In this document: piece by piece, positions 11,333-22,430 of the stretch
Position numbering within the stretch: position 1 is the stretch's first letter
Layout of the letters: every line of letters starts with the position of its first letter
Origin: Protea cynaroides
Taxonomy: Eukaryota > Streptophyta > Magnoliopsida > Proteales > Proteaceae
Direction of reading: 5' to 3'
Length of the DNA stretch: 64,000 nucleotides
Assembly: GCA_028583415.1 (NCBI GenBank)
Contig: CM053265.1
Coordinates: 26,939,815-27,003,814 of the forward strand
Program-made: the position numbers and the translations under genes
Notes under the pieces: generated by a model
Database searches by the model: none
Told to the model about the DNA's origin: nothing
Seen by the model: only the letters and a program-made list of their open reading frames with translations

Positions 11333-13119
11333 TTCTGGTGGTGTAGTGTTTGAAAAGTCATAGAACACGTGAGGCAATTATTATATACTTCATTCTCATA
11401 TTTGGATACACTAACCAATGGTATTTTTAAATTTTTCAGATCATTCAGTGAAAAATACTGTCTTTTCTATGCAGGGTCGATGGTGGGGATCGATGGGTAT
11501 CCGACCCTCAGTATCCGACCCTGGAAAATCATCCATTTTTCCCGAGAACTGGGGGTCGATGGGGGGGTCGGAGTATGTCCGACCCAGGGTGCGACCCCTG
11601 GTTCTCTGTCAGATTCCCGAGTATATAATGCCATTGGTCAAGGCACTACAAGAGTAAATCTGGAGAAGCTTTCATACATCAGTAAATCAGGTATAAATTA
11701 GGAGAAAGATTTCGTACATCAATAAATCAGGTATAAATCAGATGATGTACGCTCAACACGATTAAACGTTTAACTATTCATTCAGTTCATATCTCTGTTC
11801 ATGTTGTCGATCATGAGAATGGTTCAGATTGGTATAATCAGGACTAATACTAAAGAAACAATATCTATAACTCCAATTGACAGGTTAAATCAAGAAGGTA
11901 TCCTGTCAAGGCCCGAGAAATTAAAATCTGGTATGTGCATCATCTATAATCATAAGAGTAAATCAATAATGCACCGCATCCTATATAAACCTATCTAGAT
12001 ATATGGCCATAATAGATTTGATCCTTTGCTGAAAATGTCCGAGGTATCATCTTCAGAAGACATTCTTCAATCCTTGTCGGATCATTCTGTCATGATGCAA
12101 CTATTCCATACATCGGTGGCTGATAAGGTTAACCACCTTGATATACTGCTTGTTGTGCACCAAACTTCTGCACTGGGGTGTGCATTACTGGGACTTGCTG
12201 TGTGGTAGGAACTGTGTTATAGCTAACAAGTGTTGGGGTACAGTGATGCTACCAATTGGTACCGTACTTGGTTTGACCCGGAGGTGTTGATATAGCATCA
12301 GCAACTTGGGTAGTGATTTACATAGCAACTTGCATAGTCGGTCTCATCTGTTGTTGCTCTTGTATTTTATTGGGTCAAGGTTATGGCAACCATAACCAAG
12401 GTACTTGGTAGTCCAGGTGGTTGGCTGGAGTGGCCTGGTTGTTCACCTCCTTTTATTTGCTCCAATCTGATTATCATTATTTAGCATCTACTCAGATGAG
12501 TTTTCATTACCCATTCTCGACCCAGATAGTGGTGGGGTCAAGTTGCAACATCCTCTCCTTGCTTAGTGGACAATAGATCAGCTTGTAATGGATCTCACTC
12601 TGAGTCTCTACGTCACCCAGGAGTATAGCTTTATCTTCTTTATAGTTGCTCTTATTCTTAATGTGTGGCCATTATTCTCCTATCTCTATTGGATTCAGCC
12701 CGAGATCTTTCCCTTTACCTCTATAGGGATTTAGGCGTTACTAGCCATTTTTCTTCTTTCTCTATTATACATCGAGTTTCACATCTTGTGAGTACCAACT
12801 CGGTATTCCAACTTTTCTATTGTACAGATGCTTCCTTCTTGCTACTGTACTATATCACTTGTATACTTAGATAACTACCCAACTTATAGATAATACCCTA
12901 TATTATTTGTTTATCAGGATAAATTTTTTAGTCTTCTCTTTCTGTTTGAGTGTATAAATATGGTTCCACCTTTTATATGTACATTATTGTCTTATTTAAG
13001 TTCTGTCTCAACCAACACAGGTGCTTATGGTGTGTTTGTATTAAAGCTTTTAATTTATCCTAACTCAGTTCTTGGACTCCAGTCGATGTATTCAGGTTTA
13101 ATGGGTAAGGCCTACGAGT
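11333..13119 (-). other. Untranslated leader between primer site and gag
   Basis: About 1.8 kb with no recognisable coding content, consistent with the long 5' leader of Tekay elements. It holds one more GGGTCG/CGACCC palindromic block (11475-11602), the same motif class found in the LTRs, and otherwise unremarkable AT-rich sequence. Confidence 0.6.
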
Positions 13120-13131
13120 GCTCTGATACCA
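13120..13131 (-). other. Primer binding site (initiator Met tRNA)
   Basis: The minus strand reads TGGTATCAGAGC, three bases inside the 5' LTR end at 13135. This matches the 3' end of plant initiator methionine tRNA and fixes the element's orientation. Confidence 0.92.
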
Positions 13132-13134
13132 AGT

Positions 13135-15498
13135 TGTCACACCCCAAATTCTGCTCCAACCAGAATGGTGTGATGAACCGTCAATAAGCCAACGGTTCAA
13201 CCAGAATCTCACAAGGCTATCCCACATATGATAAACCAAAACACATTCCACATTAATCAGAGGTAATAAAATAAATAACGGAAGTCTTATAGTAAATGAA
13301 CTGAGAATCTAACTGTGATAACCATAAATAAATATCAAATTATTGTTAAATCAACTGAAACATAATTAAATAAATATCAATTACATGTCTTTAATAAAAT
13401 CTAAACAAAATCTAATCGAATACGCATGAGTTGCACTCGCATGAGGAGTCATGCATATCCACTAAGTCTTCAGCTTCCATTGTCGCCACATGCCCGTACA
13501 CAGGAGCGTTCATATAATCTTCAACAGTGGTACCTGCATCATCAACTAAAAGTATTCGAATTCGAAAGGGTGAGCACACATCACGGCTCAGTGAGCAAAC
13601 AAAACAATGCAACAATACATATGCATGCAATCAATTCATATCTTTGGTCTAGTTTAAAGTTTGCAATGTGCTATAGAAAGGATAGGTGGCCACCGCACCT
13701 CTATACACGAGTGTGTGAAAACGCCCAATGAAAATGGCACTGTCGCCCCACATGCACCCACCATGGACAATATACACCCCTGAAAACGGCATGATTGTAC
13801 CGGTTGCCCATACCAACACATAAGCCCCTACTGGCGAGGGCTTGCAAACTGGGCTCGCAACTAACCAATCCTAATGTCAAATAATGTATCCAAGGCCTCA
13901 CCCCAGCATCCCTCAATACATCCATAAAGATAGAGCTAGGGTCTGGTGACCAGGCTAAACCACAATGCCACGTCCCCCCCTGATGCCCTACGACATATTA
14001 GTTCCGCTAAGGTAATGGCGATACGACGATGTTAGTGGACAAGACTTGAGTAGAGATAGAGCTAGAATCTGGTGATCAGGCTGAACCACAATGTCACGTC
14101 CTCCCCCTGATGCCCCACTCGCATCAAGCACACTAACACTTGCTTAGTGGACATGACTTGAATAGACCATGGCACAATATACCCCGATGAGAACGGCATC
14201 GAAGTACCGGTTGATACCATCCCTACCCGCACCATGTACACCAGCCAAACATAAACATTCACATGCCTATTCCTACCATCATCAACATCATCATGTTATA
14301 ATCAATAAATTTAAATATGCATGAATAGTAATAATAGAAATATTGGATGAGATGTTGAATGCACATTACAAGCATATACGCATAGAATCAATCATGGTAT
14401 TGGACTCAAGAAATAAAAATAGTTTATTATTAACCAATTAGTTTAGGTCTTGTTCCCTCACCTTAGCTTGTTAATAGATCCTCTTCCAAGCTTTAGAATC
14501 ACCTTTATAATGTTATTATATTGCTAGAAGACCTAACAAAATCGATAGAATTTAATTAGAATTAATTCCGAATTTAAAAACCATCATGTTAACTAGGGGT
14601 CGGAGGTAGGGTCGGAGTCATGATCGACCCCTAGTGCAACCCCCCTATTCTGGACTTCTCGAACACTGGGGGTCGATGCTCAGGGTCTGGTAGGGTCGAT
14701 TGGCCATCGACCCCCTGTGCGACCCCCTGTGGGTTTTGTTGATTTTTCTGCTTTCAGTCCATTCTTCGTGTTTGGGGTCCTATGGCTTGCTACTACAGTC
14801 CATATTACACATGTTCTATGGCCTAGAATCATGATTCATTCACCTAAATGGCTTTCATGACTTCCCCATGATTTTTCCATGAAAACCTAACCATGGGTTG
14901 ATGGTTTGGGATTCTCCGAGATCATACTCTCTTCATTATCTAACCTAAGGTCTGTAGAAACTCATGGAATTAGTATCCATACCTGAGAAGACTACTCCTT
15001 CTTTGCAACTCTTCTCCTTTTTGCTTTCTTCTCTTCCTTGCTTCTCTTCTTTTTTTCTTCCTTCTCTTCTCTTTCTTTCAATCCAATTAGGGTTGTAAAA
15101 GGAGTGAAAGAGGCTTAGGGATGTCCTATTTATAGAGTAAAACCTCCCAAAATAAGTCACATTGAGTTTAGGAAAGGTTCCAATTGAAATTAGGAAAGTT
15201 TCCTAATTTTCGGTTCGTGTTGTTTTTCCCGAATACTGGGGGTCGATGAGGGGGTCGGACAATCCGAGACCCCCTGCGACCCCTGGTCACGGGTCGATGG
15301 TGGGGGTCGATGAGGGGGCTCGGACCTGCCTGTTTAGGCATGCGACCCTACCCTCATTTTGACTGTTTTTAAGAAAATTTTCATACTGGGTCTTGGGTTT
15401 CTTCACACACTTGGTCCACTTGGCTCGACCATCATATGTAGACGGGTCATGACACGAAATGTAAGGTTGGACCAAGTTCATGGCGTGCGGGTCTTACA
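13135..15498 (-). repeat. 5' LTR of the 9.4 kb element
   Basis: 2364 bp, same family and ends as 6063-8445, next to the GTTGA target duplication. TATA box at 15124-15136 (minus strand). Palindromic blocks lie at 15236-15345 and 14588-14735. The LTR-internal open frame is intact on the minus strand (13412-13630, ending CECNSCVFD). Its right edge shows that this copy begins at the inner TGTAAGACCC, without the extra 57 bp. Confidence 0.9.
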
Positions 15499-15503
15499 GT
15501 TGA

Positions 15504-15564
15504 ACCATTGGTTTATTAGCGGTGCATCACACCATTCTGAATAGTGCGGAATTGGGGTGTGACA
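15504..15564 (+). repeat. 3' LTR of outer Tekay-like element, last segment
   Basis: The last 61 bp of the outer LTR, ending GAATTGGGGTGTGACA. With 1525-3340 and 5610-6062 it gives 2330 bp, the expected length. The outer element's target duplication cannot be tested because its left end is outside the window. Confidence 0.88.
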
Positions 15565-16920
15565 GATTCGGGTCACTAGTAAGCGATCAGGTATCACGCC
15601 TGAAATGGGATATGACATTTCCAGTCTCATCGAGGAAAAGGCATCATAATAACAACCTCGACACTTCGCTTTTTCCCTGCTATCAGTGACACATGGTGCG
15701 CGCTCATACGATGACTATAGATTGATGTCTCGACAATTCCTGTCGTTGGCTACACATGGCAAGACGTAACCAGCCACAAGTTCATCTCATTAAATGAAAA
15801 CCAGGATATTTGGGATCTACAAAGATATTGAAGATATTCCCAACGATACCTCAGAGAGTAGTTAGATATTTTCTGACCTAGATTTGGTTTACAGGATAAT
15901 TAAAGTAAGACTGTTGCCGTCATGGCCTGGCAGAGTTCCAATCTCAAAGCTTGGGCCAAAGTCCCGACCTTAGTCTTAGGGATCCCTAGGCAAAAGAAGA
16001 CAGACCTTGGCCAGCCCAGTTCATCAAGTCCTGACCTGCCCATCTCGGTAAGAAGGTCCTTGGGGCCTGGTCAGAAACATTAGTACAAGACATTATTACT
16101 CCCTCAGCCCTTTGCAGACCTGAAAGAGCAAGGGACAACTCTTAGGGAAATAAAGAAACCACCAATTAGAGGACATGTTTCTAACACTATTCATCAATGA
16201 AGATGCCACACGTGTCCCCGCCAATAAATCGGCAGTCAGATGCCAACTCATGAGAAGGTCAAACGAAAAGATTATCCCCATGATCTCAGGGATAACTAAA
16301 GATCGGCATCAATAAAGGAAGATTCCCTAATATGGCCATATACCAGCTAGCGAGGATATCTTTGAGCTAGAGGATCGGAAGCAGTTATGGGAAGTCCACC
16401 GCAAGATCGTCATCCGACAGTTCAGAAGGTTTCCTACCCACGTCCGACCTCCATATTTAAGGGATTGGATCATGGGAATCCCCGCTTCCCATATCGTAAC
16501 GAACATGACAGCTCATGGCAGATTGCATGGGACTAGAAACGTCCCCAAGATCATTAAAAAAAAAGCTCCAATCATGCCAAAATCCATGCTACTTGTTGCC
16601 ACCTATAAGTAAAGCTCATAACGAGGGTAACTGGACCCCATTTTTATACTCAGACTCTCTCTTTATTCCCTGTCAAATTTCTTAAACCCCTCTCTATAGG
16701 AACTTGTATCCTCTCACACTGAGTTCCATTATACTTGTACTAGTTCTAACTTAAGCATCGGAGTGGCCACAGGATTTTTGAACCCACCCTCTACTATCTA
16801 TTTGCTTACATCTTGACAGGTGTCACCACTAGAATCTCCGGGCAAGAACCAGCAGCATCACCTCCCATTTCTGACCCCTTTCTTGCGGTAAAACCATGTT
16901 CCTAGACCGAAATCAACTAC
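15565..16920 (+). repeat. Degraded LTR-like sequence, possibly Tat type
   Basis: No coding sequence is visible. 16441-16880 resembles the promoter-to-end part of plant Tat LTRs: TATA-like CCTATAAGTAAAG near 16602, a C/T-rich stretch (16655-16725) and ACTTAAGCATCGGAGTGG near 16750, a motif also met near 29340 on the other strand. Boundaries and target duplication were not found, so this is a tentative call. Confidence 0.35.
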
Positions 16921-17902
16921 ACTGGTCCAATACATTATTATTCCAACATTTCACATCAACCAAACAATTTTCCCATTTGATTAGATTTACGAGGTCAAAC
17001 ATTAGCAAGAGATTGAAACAATCACCGTAAACCTGTAGTGAACCTCAACTCCAAGGTTTCACAGATTTCAAGATTTGGGAAGAACCTCTAAAACCATTCT
17101 AAGTTCAGTCAACCTTTTTGCTTTGATGGAGTGAAGGAGGTGGCGGGGGTGGCGTCGCGTGTGCTGCTGAGTGAGGGAGGAAGAGAAAGAGTGGGGAGGA
17201 TAATGAAATCCATGGTGACTAGGTGTTACCATAGGAAGAGAGGATACCCAGAGGTTAGGGGTTGTTCTGCCGAAATGGGCTGCCAAGGGAAGAGAAGGGG
17301 AGGGAATAGGGGTAATTTTGGGACTGATGTTATTAGGGAAGAAAGAGATGTTGAAGTTTGTTTTTCTGAGAAATTTGAAAAGAAGCCTGGATCAGGGAAG
17401 TTTAAGTAGGTATGGTACAATTATAAGGGAATGTTAAAAATTTTGCCAAAAAGAAAAAAATCTACATGTAGGTAGCTAGAGAGCTTGATAATTACTGAAA
17501 TTTATTCTTTAAATATAGCTTCTTCCCGAGGACACGCAATCTTACTTTTGTAAGGTTTGCACTAAACATCACATAGGATTTTTATTTTAGAGTTTGTTGG
17601 GATTAGATAAAAAGGGTGTTGCGGATAGAGAAGGGGTTGTCGCGGAGAGAGAAGGATGTGGGGAGGCGGAGAGAGAGTAGATTAGGAGGGAACAGAGGGG
17701 AAAAGAGAGACGCGGACAGGAGAAACCGGGCAACTGCAAGGGACAAAGGGTAGAGATAATTTAGGAATTTGAAAATATCAGGGGAATAGGGGGAGGGATG
17801 TGTATGTGGGGGGGGAGGGTGGTGGATGGGGTAATACTCACAAGTTAGCTTCATTTTCCTTTGGTCTGTGTAGAAGGGAATTTTGATGGATTTTATGTAC
17901 AC
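16921..17902. other. Unassigned spacer
   Basis: Mostly low-complexity purine-rich sequence (17130-17400 and 17610-17830, rich in GGAG/GAGA). Reading frames of 60-100 codons exist on both strands, but none shows a recognisable domain. I see no supported gene here. The copia element is inserted at its right edge. Confidence 0.5.
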
Positions 17903-17907
17903 CTTGG

Positions 17908-18285
17908 TGTAAGATATCCCATTACTGTAGAAGTAAAGCTAAATGCGGAAAATCATAAGTACCTCCCATTACTTGACCGTTCACCGCCATCTCTGATCCA
18001 ACCGGCGCACAAGCTCTTTGCCTCCTCTCCTGTGTACGCAAATGAAGAAGATAGAGAAGAAGGGGATAGGGTTTCTGTGTACTCCTTATTCTCAGACAAA
18101 GAGAACGTAATGGAAATTCTCAGATTGCATAAGTATACACAGGACCCCACCCTTGGATTATTTATAGATCAATCGTCTCCTCCCATTAAGGATCGATGGT
18201 GATCTGGGTGCCACATGTCACAGGATCCTAATGTTAATCATCCAACTTAGGTGGGGCCAGTGGCATGTGGGCCACCCAACTTACA
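17908..18285 (-). repeat. 3' LTR of the copia element
   Basis: 378 bp with TG...CA ends (TGTAAGATAT… / …CCAACTTACA). A TATA-like sequence lies at about 18155-18170 on the minus strand (TATAAATAATCC). It differs from the other LTR by a modest number of scattered substitutions. Confidence 0.93.
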
Positions 18286-18300
18286 TTCTCCCACTTGACC
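18286..18300 (-). other. Polypurine tract of the copia element
   Basis: The minus strand reads AAGTGGGAGAA directly before the 3' LTR, the usual place and composition for copia. Confidence 0.7.
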
Positions 18301-18667
18301 CATATTTCTACATGGCAAACCACTTTATGATTATTAACATGATGTATGGTCATACAGTAATTTTCGGATCCTCCTTTATGGACTTGTTCTTTATGTTCAT
18401 AATAAAACTCCCAACCCACGAATCATGGCGGAGCATGTCCCAGTATTAGATTACAATGGAAACACTTCCTTCCATGTATTACAATAGATTGTTTATTTTA
18501 CAATGAACCTCAATTGTGACTACCCTACTTTATAGAATCAATTCAACAATCGATTCAAGGGTCAAACTTGATTGCCTAGAAACTTTATAGGCATCTGTCA
18601 TTACAAAAATTTATGTATACAACAAAATAAATGACAGAAAATAACTTTATTTCAAGTCGTCAAAACT

Positions 18668-21471
18668 TTATATTGCAATATCATAAATAAAACATTCAAA
18701 AAAACTTAATGATTTACATAGTCCCACGTGAACTACATACACCTTGGGCAGAAGCCCTTTAGTGAAAGGATCAACTATCATATCATTAGTGTCAATATGT
18801 TCTATTTGAATACAACGAACTCGAATGTCTTCTTTAACAACAAAATACTTTATCTCAATGTGTCGGCAGCGACTCACTGAGCATGTGCTGTTAGAGAGAA
18901 GTACTGCTGCAGTATTATCACAGTAGATCCTTATAGGTCTTTCAATAAAACTTATGACCTCAAAACTGTGATAAACTACCTTAACCATAATGCCTGAGAA
19001 ATTGCTTTATAGCACGCCACCACTTCTGCTTCAATAATAGAAGAAGCTATCTTAGGTTGCTTTACGCTACGCCAAGACACTACTCCTCTAACAAACAAAT
19101 ATGAAGCCAGAAGTATACTTCCTTGTATCTCCACATTTAGCAAAATTTGAATCTGAGTAACTGATTAGCTTCAAAACATCAACATGTCTATATATGAGCA
19201 TGTGATCCTTAATGCCCTGTAGGTACCTCAGTACTTTCTTTGCTATTGTCCAATGTAGCAAACCAGGGTTCTTTTGAAACCTACCTAATACTCCCACTGA
19301 ATATGAGATTTCAGGTCTGGTACAAACCTGAATATACATCAAGCTGCCTACTGCTGATGCATAAGGGATATTTTGCATTGTCTGCTATTTCAGATTGGTC
19401 TTCGGACATTGCTCCAGACTAAGTCTGTTACCTTTAACAAGAGGTGCTACACTTGATGAATATTGCTTCATCTTGAACCGTTCCAAAACTTTGTCAATAT
19501 AACCCTTCTAGGACACTCCTAAGGTCTTAAGAAACCTGTCCATGTGAATCTTTATGCCTAAGACATTGGAGGCTTCACCCATATCATTTATGTCAAATTT
19601 TTGGGTCAGGAAATATTTAGTCTCATGTAGCATCCCTAGATCATTGCTAGCTATAAGAATGCCATCCACATATAACACTAGTATGGTGAAACTAGTTCCC
19701 TTGATCTTTATGTAAATGCATTGGTCAGCTTGATTCTCCACAAAACCGTAGGAAGTAATCATGCTATTAAATTTCAAATACCACTATCAGGAAGCTTGTT
19801 TCAATCCATATATGGATCTCTTAAGCTTACATACTAGATGATCACCTTTATCTGAAGTAAAAAAAACTTTAAGTTGATCCATGTATACCTCTTCAATCAG
19901 ATCACCAGTCAAAAATGTCATCTTGACATCCACCTGGTGCAGCTCAAGATCATAGTGAGCCACCAGTGCCATAATGATCCCCAAAGAATCTTTTCTAAAC
20001 ACGGACGAAAAGGTTTCTTTATAATCAATGTTAGCCTTCTGATTATAACCTTCTGTCACAAGTCGAACCTTGTATCTTTCAATATTGCTATGTGGGTCCC
20101 TTTTAGTTTTGAAAACCCATTTACACCCTACAGTAGAGGTGTCCTTAGGCAATTCTACAAGTTCCCATACTAGATTCTTTGACATAGATTCCATTTCATC
20201 CTTCATGGCATTATGCCATAAAATGGTATCTATACAACCCATAGCCTGTGAAAATAATATCGGATCATCACTTATTCCAATATTAGTTTCACAGTTTTGG
20301 ATATACACTTCATAATCTGAAGGGATTGCCGATTTTCTCTCTCTCGAGGATCTCCTTAAAATTTATGGTTCAGGATTGGTTTCTTGATTCTGGACCACAG
20401 GTTCAAATGACAACTGGTTCCTGATGTGGTGTATCTTGATGTGGTAATTCATCATGAACAGGTAGTGTTGTTCATGAACCACAGGTACCACTGGTAAAGG
20501 GATAAATCCCTGACCACCAGATGTAGAAGGAATTGTCGATACATCTTGTTCATTGAACTCAATGTTTCGACTTTGAATACTCCCACTATTGTCGTCATCC
20601 TCTAGAAACTTGGCAACTTTAGACTCTACAATGGTAAGACTATATGAGGGACAATAAAACTTATAACCCTTTGATCTTTCAGAATAGCCAATGAAATATC
20701 CACTGACTGTTCTAGGGTCCAACTTCTGAAGATGTGGATTGTAGACTCTTATTTCGGCTTGACAGCTTTATATGCAAGTATGCTTTAAACTAGGTTTCCA
20801 TCCATTTCACAACTCAAAAGGAGTTTTAGGAACCGACTTGGATGGTACCCTGTTCAAGATATATACCGCTATTTTAAGAGCTTCACTCCACAATTTCAGA
20901 AGTAGATTAGAGTTACTAATCATACTCCTGACCATATCCATAAGTGTATATTTTTTCTTTCAGCAATGCCATTTTGATCTGGAGATCCAGACATGGTATA
21001 TTGTGGTACAATACCTTGCTCTTGAAGATACCGTGCAAATGGGTCAGGTCTTTGATCATATTCTGTGGTTCTACCGTAGTATTCTCCTCCTTTATCTGAT
21101 CTCATGTTCTTGATCACTTTTTCAGTCTGTTTCTCTACTTCTGTCATGAAGTTCTTAAAGGCTTCTAATGCCTTATCTTTATGAACTAAAAGATAGAGAT
21201 ACATGAATCTAGAATAGTCATCAATGAAAGAGATAAAATATCTCTGACCATTCAGGCAGGGAGTGCAAAATGGGCCATAGATATCTGTATGTATGATTTC
21301 TAGTAGTTCAGTTGACCTTCTATCACCTTTCTTTATTTTGTTAGTCTCCTTTCCCGTGATGCAGTCCACACATAACCCTAGATCAGTGAAATCAAGAGTC
21401 TCAAAGATTACATCATTCACTAATCTTTTAATTCTGTCACTAGATATGTGACATAATCTAAGATGCCACAA
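18668..21471 (-). pseudogene. copia pol: integrase, reverse transcriptase, RNase H
   Basis: Translated pieces follow the copia pol order. 20920-21471 has the pre-integrase HLRLCH motif, a CVDCITGK zinc part, the integrase core DIYGPF, FIDDYSRFMYLYL and SDKGGEY, and SPDQNGIAERK. It shifts frame near 20940. 20363-20722 is the integrase C-terminus (VSGYFIGYSERSKGYKFY). 19787-20308 is the RT N-terminus (GCKWVFKTKRD, LHQVDVKMTFLTGDL). 19508-19777 carries the RT active site as YVDG instead of YVDD. 19088-19378 and 18668-18988 are RNase H (YASAVGSLMY; IYCDNTAAVLLSNS; HIEIKYFVVKE). Stops and shifts between the pieces, and the changed catalytic motif, show that it is dead. Confidence 0.93.
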
Positions 21472-21896
21472 CTAAGAGGATTTCTCATTCACATTCATTC
21501 TCTTTATGCCAATATTATTTATAGAGAGTAAACTACTTTCATATATTGGATCTAGATTTAAGAGAAATAAACCATCAACTAAAGAACCTGAACCGATGAA
21601 TACATCATTATTTTTTAAATCCTTATTTCTGTACTAGAAAAATTAAACACATAACCCAAAGGTGTTAATCTAGAAATAGAAATCAAATTCTTTGCAAAAG
21701 ATGGAATATAAATGGTTTCTCCTAAATCCAACACATATCCGGATTACAATATCAATCTATAGACACCTGTAGCTTCCACTTGAGATTTCATCCGATTTCC
21801 TGAATGGATATGTCTCTCAGTTTCTTTCGAAAATATTGTCTACAGAAAGCCTTGCATGGTATTGGCCACATGGATTGATGATCTAGAATCAATCCA

Positions 21897-22430
21897 CTAG
21901 TTATTTGAATGAGAATCAACTAAATTTGATTCATAACAAACCAAAATTCTCTGAGCTAAGATGTCCCTCATGTGCATGATGTAGTTACACACATTATCCT
22001 TACCATTGTTACTTAATGAGTTTGATTTTCCCATTAGAGTGCTTACTAACATCTTGTTTGAACTCACAAACTGAGCATCAATTGCCTTCATGTAGTCAAT
22101 GACTTTCTTACATTCAGGAATTGATCCTTTAATGCTCTTGTCGATATTGTTCATGACAAGCATTAGGCTCAAGTGGTTAGACCGCTCCCACTTATCATAA
22201 TGAGCAATTTGGACTAGCGTACTGAAATCCGTAAGAGCAGCGGGCTCTTCTATACGGAGCGCCATATCCATATCCATGCACTCTAAGGTTAAATAAATCT
22301 TCCATTTCCAATCTGGATAATTTTCCCTAGTAAGCATTTGGGAGACTAGTATGGTTATAAACTGCAAACAACAATAAGGAAGTTTAGATTTATTGGCGTA
22401 CAACTTTATACTGACATCAACCCACGTCAA
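21897..22430 (-). pseudogene. copia gag (UBN2-like) N-terminal part
   Basis: A 177-codon open stretch resembling plant copia gag: LTRENYPDWKWKIYLTLECMD, then KWERSNHLSLMLVMNNIDKS and a capsid-type helix region up to NYIMHMRDILAQ. The zinc knuckle and protease, expected between 21472 and 21896, are not readable in one frame. Its start is uncertain because the leader gives no clear ATG context. Confidence 0.75.

Larger units (their letters stand above)
6063..15498 (-). mobile_element. 9.4 kb Tekay-like LTR retrotransposon, internally deleted, with intact target duplication
   Basis: This is a complete insertion on the minus strand. LTRs lie at 6063-8445 (3') and 13135-15498 (5'), the primer site at 13120-13131, gag at 10131-11326, pol remnants at 8858-10010 and polypurine tracts next to the left LTR. 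The 5 bp target duplication is a perfect GTTGA (6058-6062 and 15499-15503), and the flanks rejoin as one outer LTR. The internal region is only about 4.7 kb because reverse transcriptase and RNase H are missing. Both LTRs still align along their length with scattered differences, so it is not a very recent insertion. It could move only with enzymes from another element. Confidence 0.92.
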
